A DNA stretch of 12,931 nucleotides from CAYWBI01 sp964456445 (GTDB lineage Bacteria; Calditrichota; Calditrichia; Calditrichales; J004), in NCBI GenBank assembly GCA_964456445.1, contig CAYWBI010000110.1, forward strand, positions 1-12,931. The letters are read 5' to 3'. The position numbers were made by a program, and so were the translations under genes. Below the pieces are notes generated by a model, which saw nothing but the letters and a program-made list of their open reading frames with translations, was not told where the DNA came from and made no database searches. Each line of letters starts with the position of its first letter. Within the stretch, counting starts at the first letter, position 1. Shown in pieces: positions 6,374-12,931 of this stretch.

Positions 6374-7450
6374 TTATAGAGCTGATAAGCGAAAAATTTC
6401 GATGATCATCCGCAGGGCCTTTTCCATATCACTGACATAAATATGTTCATCGGTGGAATGTTCCAGCCTGGCCCCAATTCCAACTCCGGCCATTTCAATG
6501 CCGTTATTATTATGTATTGATGCATCGGTAAAGCCTGTTATGAAAACAGCTTTTGCATCAATGCCAACGCTCTTTAGCGCCTTCTTAGAAATTTCAACGA
6601 CTTCCGAATCCGGGTTTATCTGCACAGCCTTGCATTTATTGTCGATGATGATCTCGACCTCGGAGCCATTTTTTGTGACCTCTTCGCGAATGATTGTTTC
6701 CATTTCCTTGCTCAGCTTTTCGGCTTTATCATGATTCAGGCTGCGGCACTCGGCAAGAAAGGTAACGTTATCGGGCACTCCATTACGTATTATTCCTCCC
6801 TGGATAACGCCGACGTTGGCCGTTGTTTCCGTATCAAGACGGCCCAAGCGTAATTTTGCTATGGCAAAGGCCGCCGCCTGGATGGCGTTGATACCCTTTT
6901 CCGGCTCCATACCGGCATGGGCGCCACGCCCTTTAATGTTGACATCGATGGCATAATATGAAGGTCCGCCAATGATTATCGTTTCCAGTTCATCGTTGTC
7001 CAGTAAGTAGCCTTTTTTCGCCTTAAAAAAACTATAGTCCAATTCTTTTACACCAAACAGCCCTACTTCTTCCTGGCGGGTGATGGCCACTTCAACTGGT
7101 GGCCGGACCTCTGCCGACCTCAACGCTTCCAGCAACTCGGCGATCCCGGCTTTATCGTCCGCGCCCAGTATGGTATTGCCTTTTGAGCGGATGACGCCAT
7201 CCCTTAGAACCGGTTCGATACCTTTGCCGGGCTGCACCGTATCACCATGACAAGACATCAGGATTGCATCTTTACCGCTACAGCCCTTTGCCGGGAATGT
7301 TGCGATCAGGTTTCCATACCCGTCGATAAAGGCAGACCCACCTAATTTTTCAAATTCAGGTTTCAGATATTTCATAAACGCCGCTTCATTGCCGGATTCG
7401 CTTTCGATCTGGACCATTTCCATAAATTGATTTATCATGCGTTGATTCAT
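6374..7450 (-). CDS. M20-family metallopeptidase, PepT-like
   Basis: Zinc-dependent exopeptidase of the M20 clan, closest in pattern to the tripeptidase-T-like group; probably a cytoplasmic di- or tripeptidase, since no signal peptide is seen. The length (358) is normal for PepT-like proteins. Visible metal and catalytic motifs: CHGDTV with His68 and Asp70, GADDKAG with Asp98, the general-base pair QEEVG with Glu127/Glu128, the LDND acidic ligand region (151-153), the lid/dimerisation motif GRGAHAG with His178, and the closing EHSTDEHIY with His331. All expected ligands are present, so the enzyme should be active. The ATG at 7450 is followed by another Met four codons later (7438). The sequence upstream of 7450 has only a weak AAGAGAA site, so either start is possible. 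Neighbours do not suggest a pathway. Confidence 0.92.
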   Translation of the reverse strand: MNQRMINQFMEMVQIESESGNEAAFMKYLKPEFEKLGGSAFIDGYGNLIATFPAKGCSGKDAILMSCHGDTVQPGKGIEPVLRDGVIRSKGNTILGADDKAGIAELLEALRSAEVRPPVEVAITRQEEVGLFGVKELDYSFFKAKKGYLLDNDELETIIIGGPSYYAIDVNIKGRGAHAGMEPEKGINAIQAAAFAIAKLRLGRLDTETTANVGVIQGGIIRNGVPDNVTFLAECRSLNHDKAEKLSKEMETIIREEVTKNGSEVEIIIDNKCKAVQINPDSEVVEISKKALKSVGIDAKAVFITGFTDASIHNNNGIEMAGVGIGARLEHSTDEHIYVSDMEKALRMIIEIFRLSAL

Positions 7451-7570
7451 GGCCGTTCTCTTTTCTGATTGTATATTATTGTTTTCTTTGTAACCTACAA
7501 AAAATTTACTCTTGTTTCTGCTCTTTAAGCAATAAATGCATTTTTTATAAATTTGTGTATCAAGGTGGGG

Positions 7571-7591
7571 AAAAACCGGGTGGGGGTTTTT
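7571..7591 (-). terminator. Possible terminator behind the small membrane-protein gene
   Basis: AAAAACC (7571-7577) and GGTTTTT (7585-7591) are perfectly complementary around a seven-base loop. Read on the minus strand it lies 37 bases past the stop of the gene ending at 7628, and the stem ends in T residues. The stem is weak (two G-C pairs only). Confidence 0.4.
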
Positions 7592-7627
7592 ATAGCGAAC
7601 CCTTGAAACACATTAATATGGCGCCGA

Positions 7628-8014
7628 TCAGGGACCGGCTCGGCCATTGATTGCAGCATAGATTAAGAATGCGCCAAATATAAATGCACCAAACCCAGCC
7701 GGTCGAAATTTACGTGTGAATTTTTGGGCAGGCCACGCGGCAAACCGGTGATGCCTCGCCGGCCCCGCAATCAGAAGACCTGTGCCAACCATGATTAAGA
7801 TATAGCCGATAAATATCATAACCCCCGGGTAGAGTGTTCGATCTGTATAAACGATAAATGCCGCGCCAAAACCAAGTCTGCTCAATATTTCGAATGGGTG
7901 GAAGTAGAACTTTTCGCTAAACATCACAATTCCCTCAGACCAATACACCGGACGGATGATCATTATAAGGCTGAGCAAGATCATCAGGCATCCAAATAAT
8001 ATGATGGCATACAT
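7628..8014 (-). CDS. Small integral membrane protein, uncharacterised
   Basis: The 128-residue product has a hydrophobic N-terminus (about 2-20), a short hydrophobic stretch after HPFEILSRLGFG (39-50), a long one at about 61-84 (YPGVMIFIGYILIMVGTGLL) and a last one at about 106-122 after FRPAGFG. That gives three or four membrane segments. The pattern FHP-EILSR--FG, YP...IGYLL and the late FRP-GF resembles an uncharacterised family of roughly 120-130-residue membrane proteins in proteobacteria and environmental bacteria; this is recollection, not a search. No catalytic residues are obvious. The ATG at 8014 has only a weak purine-rich stretch (AAGAAA) upstream. It is 177 bases upstream of the peptidase gene on the same strand, with a possible terminator between, so a shared transcript is doubtful. 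Confidence 0.75.
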   Translation of the reverse strand: MYAIILFGCLMILLSLIMIIRPVYWSEGIVMFSEKFYFHPFEILSRLGFGAAFIVYTDRTLYPGVMIFIGYILIMVGTGLLIAGPARHHRFAAWPAQKFTRKFRPAGFGAFIFGAFLIYAAINGRAGP

Positions 8015-8282
8015 GTTTTTATTTCTTTTCTTTTGAAAAGCTGTTTCCTTTTCTATCCAGTGTATGCGTTGTTGTTCACATCAAAACGGCACTATTGTAA
8101 AAACCTTCCGCGCACAATATCAGGTTCCTTTCAAAAATGGCAACAACCGGGAACTATACCCAATTATAATTTTCCTGTCCGCAAAAGAAAGAAGCATCTT
8201 ATAGATAGGTTGTTTTCCTTTACAAAATTCTTAGTCTTAAAATGCATTAACCTGGAGTCCTGAATTTGCCGCTTCCCGAAGA
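8015..8282. other. Intergenic between the membrane-protein and YCII genes
   Basis: AT-rich stretch with one 76-codon plus-strand frame (8033-8263) that has no ribosome site, no motif and a composition typical of a spacer. I regard it as noncoding. Confidence 0.4.
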
Positions 8283-8594
8283 TTATTTCATTTCCATCAC
8301 TTCTGCGACTTCGATGGTACCCATTTCGAGAAAAGGGCATTCCCTGGCAATTTCAAGGGCGGCATCCATGTTGCCGGCTTTAACGATGGAAAAACCTGTT
8401 AAGCTGTTTGGCCCACCATCTTCCGCTACCCCCGAACGGCTTACGATCATAGACTTTCCCAGGGGTGTGCCGGGGTTTACGATGGCCTCGCCAAGTCCGG
8501 TCATCCAGGCCTGCCATCTTGCCCTTTGCCTGGCCCCTTCTTCGGGGCTTTCGGGTTTTTCCCCACCGTGGTAGGCAATGATATAGTTTGGCAT
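8283..8594 (-). CDS. YCII-related (YciI-like) domain protein
   Basis: A 103-residue single-domain protein of the YCII-related fold, a small ferredoxin-like alpha/beta barrel dimer. Supporting text in family order: PNYIIAYHGG at the N-terminus, a helix with RQRARWQAWMTGLGEAIVNP (22-41), GTPLGKS, then LTGFSIVKAGNMDAALEIAR (65-84), CPFLEMGTIEVAEV (86-99). These match the usual W---L--AG---G-PL and GF-IV-A-d-eeAl-lA--cP-l--G--iEV pattern. Members have been proposed as enzymes or ligand binders, often beside sigma-70 ECF factors, but no sigma-factor gene is visible here and the function is unknown. The start at 8594 is fixed by a strong AGAGGAGAAAG ribosome site. It appears to be transcribed alone. 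Confidence 0.88.
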   Translation of the reverse strand: MPNYIIAYHGGEKPESPEEGARQRARWQAWMTGLGEAIVNPGTPLGKSMIVSRSGVAEDGGPNSLTGFSIVKAGNMDAALEIARECPFLEMGTIEVAEVMEMK

Positions 8595-9385
8595 AACTTT
8601 CTCCTCTTGTCTAATTTATAAGCAATTATTTTTTGAATACACTTTTTAATGTTATTTTCTTTGTGCGGGCCCAAATGTTCTAACAATACCTGTCATTAGA
8701 ATTTGAAAAAGGGAAAAGAGCCTAAATGCCATTTTCCTGTCTTTGTGGAAACGAATTGAAATGGCTGAATATTCCCTATTTATAAAGGGGATGTTGTATA
8801 AATGATTTTCCCATTGACCGGAGTATTAAAATTGTTGTGGGCCGTTCCGTCTTTATCGGCTACTTTCGAAAAGACATCACTCCACTTAGGCCCGTTAAAA
8901 ATTCTTTGGCTATGTCCTTCCCGTTAATTAACTATAAATCCCCGCGTTTTGGATGGTGCCGGGTAAATTGACAAAAGCACAGTGTGCAAAAATAAAGCAA
9001 ATTAGGTTAAGTGCGGTATGTTTTTTTTATAGATGGCCATAGTATAGCGGCTATTACCCGGTTGTCAAAAACACAGCTCTGCTATCAAATGGCCCCTTGC
9101 ATAATTTTTACGAAAGATTTATATGCTTCTATAATAGTCCTGATGAATCGGCTGTGAACGTTGTCTTAAATTCTTTTGTTAGCGGTGATATTGTCCTATA
9201 AAGCCCTTATCTATTATTGAGTTAGCAATATCATATTGGGATGAGATAAAATTTAACTGAATGGTAAATTGGAAAACGAAAACAGGTCACATACAAGATG
9301 AAAACGAAATTCTTTTGTTTTTAGAACATGGGTAGTTATATTTTTTTTCGGTTATATTGAACAATCCTCTGAAAAGGTAATTTGT
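8595..9385. other. Long AT-rich gap before the acyltransferase genes
   Basis: About 790 bases with no gene I can support, between divergently transcribed genes. It must carry the promoters of the YCII gene (leftward) and of the acyltransferase operon (rightward), but I find no clear -35/-10 pair for either. Both strands are dense in stops. The only stretch that reads like protein is the 47-codon scrap at 8780-8923. No direct repeat or strong hairpin was seen. Confidence 0.4.
8780..8923 (-). pseudogene. Possible 3' gene remnant
   Basis: A 47-codon minus-strand frame with no start codon reads RIFNGPKWSDVFSKVADKDG followed by TAHNNFNTPVNGKIIYTT and a stop. The mixed, hydrophilic composition looks like genuine protein rather than AT-rich noise. 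It could be the C-terminal scrap of a lost gene. An in-frame TAA at 8924-8926 cuts it off from upstream. I do not recognise the family, and the length is short enough for chance. Confidence 0.22.
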
Positions 9386-10732
9386 ATGAAAATGATAACT
9401 GAAGGATTTTACTATCATATTTTTAGAAATTTATTCGGTATAGGGCTGCGGGTTTACTATAAGAAAATTTCAGTATCAGGGCTTGAAAAATTCCCAACCA
9501 AAAATCCTGTAATGACGGTATCAAATCATCCCACCGGGCTGATGGACGTATTTTTAGCGGGATATCATATAAGAAGACAGATAAAATTTACAGCGGCCGG
9601 AGGTTTGTTCAAAGACAAGCTACAGGCGGCATTCTTAACGCGAGTGGGCGTAATTCCGCTTTACCGCCATAAGGACACTCCGGATGAGATGGATAAAAAC
9701 GTGGAGAGTTTTGAAAGCTGTTTTAAGGAACTGGAAAGCGGCGGCGCTATCGGCTTTTACCCGGAGGGTACCTCACATCCGGAACCCCGGGTTAATCCAA
9801 TTAAAACCGGGGCGGCCAGAATTGCTTTGCAGGCTGAAGAACGAAACGATTTTAATTTAAATTTACAAATTGTCCCGATCGGCATTAATTCCCTCAAACC
9901 GGGTGTTTTCCGCCAGACGGTTTTTGTTAAATTCGGCGATCCGATTCTCTTGAAAAAATATCGATCATCGTATAAAATAAATCCTAAACAGACAGTTGAA
10001 CGATTAACAGCGGAAATTCAAAAAGAAATGGAGCGCTGCACATTTCATATTGCCCTTGATCCACTGCTGCATTTATTTAATGCTTTTCAAATTATTGGAT
10101 TAGATGACATAAAACCGGGTAATCCAAACCTGAACAACAAAGTGGAAAAGATTTTTTCGCTTATTAAAATTTTGGAAAACAAAATCGGTCGGGATGAACA
10201 AGCGTTTAAAGACAATAAAATCAAATCTCTCGCCAATACAAGCGTTGAATTAATACAAAAAATGCAAGCGTCCGCTTTGATTGATCATCCGTTTAATGGC
10301 ATAAAAACAGTGGTGAAATTCCTGTATTCTTTTCTTGTTTCGTTGATAGGATTTCCCCTGGCCCTGGCGGCAATGCTGGCAAATATTTTACCTTTTATCG
10401 CTGCAAAAAATCTTGGAAGAAAAATTGCAGGAAAAGATATTTCCCTCATTCCGGCAGCGCGGCTGATGTCGGGTGTCGTAATTTATTTATTTTACTATAT
10501 GTTTTTATTTATAATTATTGGACTCATTACAGGAATAATAAATTCAATTGTGATCTGTTCGGCCTTGTTAGTTGGAGGCTATTTGGCCCTCTGGTACTTA
10601 GAAGCAGTAAAAACATTTTCGATTGTATCAAAAAAAATATATTATAGATTTACAAAGCGACAGATGATAAATGAACTGGTGTCGATGCGGGCTAAGATCA
10701 TCAACGATATAAACAGATTAGTGGAATTTTAA
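9386..10732 (+). CDS. PlsC-type glycerolipid acyltransferase (LPLAT superfamily), membrane-anchored
   Basis: Transfers an acyl chain to a glycerophosphate or lysophospholipid-type acceptor at the cytoplasmic membrane face. The catalytic domain (about 1-230) shows the four LPLAT blocks: SNHPTGLMD at 46-54 (His48, Asp54), GVIPLYR at 88-94, FYPEGTSH at 124-131 (Glu127, Gly128) and IVPIG at 162-166. The first block is HX5D, not the textbook HX4D, as I recall for the Gpt2/AAK14816-like branch. The C-terminal part adds hydrophobic segments at about 310-340 and 365-410 that should anchor it in the membrane. The length of 448 is well above the roughly 240 of plain PlsC. The ATG at 9386 has AAAAGG eight bases upstream. 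The next gene is a paralogue 180 bases on. Substrate and acyl donor (CoA, ACP or acyl phosphate) cannot be read from sequence. Confidence 0.87.
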   Translation: MKMITEGFYYHIFRNLFGIGLRVYYKKISVSGLEKFPTKNPVMTVSNHPTGLMDVFLAGYHIRRQIKFTAAGGLFKDKLQAAFLTRVGVIPLYRHKDTPDEMDKNVESFESCFKELESGGAIGFYPEGTSHPEPRVNPIKTGAARIALQAEERNDFNLNLQIVPIGINSLKPGVFRQTVFVKFGDPILLKKYRSSYKINPKQTVERLTAEIQKEMERCTFHIALDPLLHLFNAFQIIGLDDIKPGNPNLNNKVEKIFSLIKILENKIGRDEQAFKDNKIKSLANTSVELIQKMQASALIDHPFNGIKTVVKFLYSFLVSLIGFPLALAAMLANILPFIAAKNLGRKIAGKDISLIPAARLMSGVVIYLFYYMFLFIIIGLITGIINSIVICSALLVGGYLALWYLEAVKTFSIVSKKIYYRFTKRQMINELVSMRAKIINDINRLVEF

Positions 10733-10918
10733 TAGAAGAAGTATTTGTTACCTTTACTCAGCAATATTTTTTATGCGTTTTTTAATACCTGAAACATAGT
10801 TTGTTTTTTACTGTCCTGAAGCATGAAGCTTGTATTTTGCGCTAAAACAACCCATATTCTTGCTCCCTGTATAAGACGGATACATAGTAAAATGTAAAAT
10901 ATATTTAGGGGAATGTCT

Positions 10919-12304
10919 ATGTTACAAAATATTGTATATGCCATTACCAGAACAATCATCCGATTTGGTCTGCGGATATTTTTTCATGAGATACAGGTTC
11001 GAAACAAGGAACAGATCCCGCTAAATGATCCGTTTATCGTCACATCGAATCATCCCAATGACAAATTGGATGCACTGGTCATAGGCAGGACCATACCCAA
11101 AAAGGTCAACTTTTTAGCTGCCGGATTTTTATTTAAGAATAAAATATTGGGATGGGTTATGCGAAGCACGGGTACAATCCCGCTCTATCGGAAGCATGAG
11201 AATGCGGATGCCGAAGAGAAAAATATAGATAGTTTCGAGGCCTGTTATGATGTTTTAAATAATACCGGTGCAATAGGGGTTTTTCCCGAGGGTTTGACAC
11301 ATCTTGACCGACAGGTTAAAAAAGTTAAAACGGGTACGGCCCGGATTGCCATTGAAGCTGAAGTAAGGAAAAATTGGCAATTGGGTTTAAAAATTGTTCC
11401 CGTCGGGTTAAATTATTATCACCCGACAAAAATCAGAGGAAAAATATTTGTCAATTTTGGCAGGCCAATCTCTGTTGCCGATTTTAAGGACGATTATGAA
11501 CAAAATCCTGAAAAGGCAATCCACGAATTCACTGATCTGATATATAAAAAAATCCAACAGCATGTTGTTCATTTGGACAGTGAAAATTTACAGCATCTTT
11601 TGGGGGATCTGGAACATATTTACAAAGTCCCTCTTTTGGAACAGCTGTCGGAAGAGGCGCCCGTCAGTGAATTTATGTTAAGTAAAAAGCTTGCCGAGGC
11701 GGCTCAATATTATTATGAACATGATCCGGGAAAGATAGCCGAAGTGTGGGGGAAACTTGAAAATTACAAGCTTAAATTAAAAGAAATGGGTGTTGGTGAT
11801 ACAATGATACGGGAATACCATCATCGCGGGGTTGTACTTAGAGGATTGGGTGCGCTTCTAATTTCTATTATCGGGGTGCCTATTACTTTATATGGTTGGT
11901 TAAACAGCCTGCCCGCAATCATTCTTACCATGATATTTAGTCAACGAAAAGCCAACAGGTTAACCAAGATAGCGCTCACCAAACTTACCAGCGGCCTTTT
12001 AATTTTTCCAATAATATTTATAGTTCAAGTTTTTGTTTTTAGCCATTACTTTAGTTCAAAGCTTACTTTGTTATATGCCATCAGTTTGCCGGTCACAGGG
12101 TATTTCTCGCTCTTTTTTCATGACAAGTATAAAGTCTTCAAGCGGGATATGTACCAGGCGTATGCCCATTTTACAAAACGATCTTTAATTTTCATTTTAA
12201 AAAAAGAAAGACTTCAATTGATTCGGTATCTAAACCAGATCAAGGAAGAATACATGACACTGACGAGTCAAAAAGGCAAAGTTAAAAGTGAAAGGGATAG
12301 CTGA
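10919..12304 (+). CDS. Second PlsC-type acyltransferase, paralogue of the upstream gene
   Basis: Same architecture as the preceding gene. Counted from an ATG at 10913, SNHPNDKLD (45-53, His47 and Asp53, again HX5D), GTIPLYR (87-93), FPEGLTH (124-130) and IVPVG (161-165) form the LPLAT catalytic site. A longer helical middle part (about 215-310) follows, then two hydrophobic hairpins (about 312-345 and 360-405) and a basic C-terminal tail. The start is better placed at the ATG at 10919: AGGGG at 10907-10911 is seven bases from it but only one base from the ATG at 10913. The two paralogues share the overall plan but differ clearly in sequence, so the duplication is old and they may have different acceptors or positions. 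The stop is one base before the deacetylase start, indicating tight co-transcription with it. Confidence 0.88.
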   Translation: MLQNIVYAITRTIIRFGLRIFFHEIQVRNKEQIPLNDPFIVTSNHPNDKLDALVIGRTIPKKVNFLAAGFLFKNKILGWVMRSTGTIPLYRKHENADAEEKNIDSFEACYDVLNNTGAIGVFPEGLTHLDRQVKKVKTGTARIAIEAEVRKNWQLGLKIVPVGLNYYHPTKIRGKIFVNFGRPISVADFKDDYEQNPEKAIHEFTDLIYKKIQQHVVHLDSENLQHLLGDLEHIYKVPLLEQLSEEAPVSEFMLSKKLAEAAQYYYEHDPGKIAEVWGKLENYKLKLKEMGVGDTMIREYHHRGVVLRGLGALLISIIGVPITLYGWLNSLPAIILTMIFSQRKANRLTKIALTKLTSGLLIFPIIFIVQVFVFSHYFSSKLTLLYAISLPVTGYFSLFFHDKYKVFKRDMYQAYAHFTKRSLIFILKKERLQLIRYLNQIKEEYMTLTSQKGKVKSERDS

Positions 12305-12305
12305 T

Positions 12306-12931
12306 ATGAAATTAGAAAATGATGCGCGTTACCTGATTATCCATGCGGACGACGGCGGCTTATGCCACTCGGTCAATCAATCAATTATAACCAGTTTGGA
12401 AAAAGGTATTGTTACCAGTACAAGCCTTATGCCACCAACCCCTCAGTTGGACGAAATCGCTGTTTATTTAAAAAACAACCCACAGTTTGATACTGGCATC
12501 CACATCACTTTAACATGCGAATATCCCCACTACCCCTGGGGCCCGGTCAGCGATAAAAACAAGGTGAAAAGCCTGCTAAATCCTGACGGATATCTATGGC
12601 ATTCTGTTGAAGAATTTGTCCGGAATGCAAAAGCAGAAGATGTTGAGACCGAGCTGAGGGCACAGATCGAACGTATATTAAAAACAGGCGTTAAACCGTC
12701 ACATCTGGATTCCCACATGGGGACAGTTTTCATGGATCTGAAATTTATTGAAATCTATGTAAAATTAGGGCTTGAATATCAGATAATGCCCATGCTTGTA
12801 AAGCCAACCGGGCACAATAACGAGTTGATGGGCCGCTTTGACGTTGATGTTGAGAAAGATGTTGTAGAAAAATTAATGAAATCCGGTGTTCCTTTTTTGA
12901 ATTTTTTGTATGTAACGGACAACAGCACTAA
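12306..12931 (+). CDS. YdjC/ChbG-family carbohydrate deacetylase, 3' end outside window
   Basis: Metal-dependent deacetylase of the YdjC fold, removing acetyl groups from an N-acetylated sugar; the natural substrate here is unknown. The frame is open to the end of the window (208 codons), so the C-terminus is missing. Motifs seen: YLIIHADDGGLCHSVN at the N-terminus (His14, Asp16, Asp17), GIHITLTCE at 64-72 (His66) and PSHLDSHMGT at 131-140 (His133, Asp135, His137). These are the expected metal and catalytic positions of the family. The cellobiose/chitobiose-type members have similar HADDFG and GLHLTLT text. The ATG lies one base after the acyltransferase stop, with AAAGGG nine bases upstream inside the preceding gene, so the two are translationally coupled. 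The position suggests work on a sugar-bearing lipid or envelope glycan, which is inference. Confidence 0.88.
   Translation, partial: MKLENDARYLIIHADDGGLCHSVNQSIITSLEKGIVTSTSLMPPTPQLDEIAVYLKNNPQFDTGIHITLTCEYPHYPWGPVSDKNKVKSLLNPDGYLWHSVEEFVRNAKAEDVETELRAQIERILKTGVKPSHLDSHMGTVFMDLKFIEIYVKLGLEYQIMPMLVKPTGHNNELMGRFDVDVEKDVVEKLMKSGVPFLNFLYVTDNST

Noticed and set aside
8033..8263. 76-codon plus-strand frame between the membrane-protein and YCII genes
   Set aside because: AT-rich spacer-like composition, no ribosome site, no recognisable pattern.
10771..10959. 62-codon minus-strand frame between the two acyltransferases
   Set aside because: It overlaps the start of the second acyltransferase antisense and looks like spacer translation.
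12530..12733. 67-codon minus-strand frame inside the deacetylase region
   Set aside because: Antisense to the YdjC-family frame, which has clear metal-binding motifs.
1..12931. CRISPR array, IS element, defence island or toxin-antitoxin pair
   Set aside because: No regularly spaced direct repeats, no transposase-like or Cas-like frames and no paired small genes of that kind were seen on either strand.

Overview
The window is a bacterial chromosomal segment of mostly low to moderate G+C. It carries short housekeeping-type operons, two tRNA-like loci and several visibly decayed genes. I see no CRISPR array, transposase, integrase, toxin-antitoxin pair or recognisable defence system. The organism cannot be fixed from this stretch. 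A predicted outer-membrane beta-barrel ending in Phe points to a Gram-negative envelope. That barrel, AT-rich spacers and Gpt2/AAK14816-like acyltransferases would suit a marine or environmental lineage of the Bacteroidota/Calditrichota kind, but this is a guess.

Layout. Positions 1-1512 (+): the 3' part of a short-chain dehydrogenase/reductase, then a small predicted outer-membrane barrel protein. Positions 1593-3655 (-): a two-gene operon for the alpha and beta subunits of a 2-oxoacid dehydrogenase E1 component. It has no E2 or E3 beside it and is clearly richer in G+C than its flanks. Positions 3713-4219 (-): a SnoaL/NTF2-like gene broken by in-frame stops. Positions 4253-4942 (-): a DUF805 membrane protein with an extra C-terminal membrane domain. 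Positions 5140-5544 (-): a possible decayed multi-pass membrane protein. Positions 5792-6049 (+): a degenerate tRNA-Ser-like sequence followed by its own terminator, then an intact tRNA-Ser(CGA) with a second terminator. Positions 6374-7450 (-): a PepT-like M20 metallopeptidase. Positions 7628-8014 (-): a small uncharacterised membrane protein. Positions 8283-8594 (-): a YCII-family protein. Positions 8595-9385: a long AT-rich gap with at most a gene scrap. Positions 9386-12931 (+): two paralogous membrane-bound PlsC-type acyltransferases, then the 5' part of a YdjC/ChbG-type carbohydrate deacetylase that starts one base after the second acyltransferase stops.

How the genes fit together. Two small functional groups are visible: the E1 alpha/beta pair (ThDP-dependent oxidative decarboxylation, which needs E2/E3 from elsewhere) and the acyltransferase-acyltransferase-deacetylase group (probably envelope lipid or glycolipid modification; inferred). 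The stretch from about 3.7 to 5.9 kb is a decay zone: one clear pseudogene, one probable pseudogene and a damaged tRNA. No wholly new system stands out. The points most worth following are the degenerate tRNA, the interrupted SnoaL gene, the E1 pair with a non-standard cofactor motif, and the acyltransferase pair with HX5D in place of HX4D.
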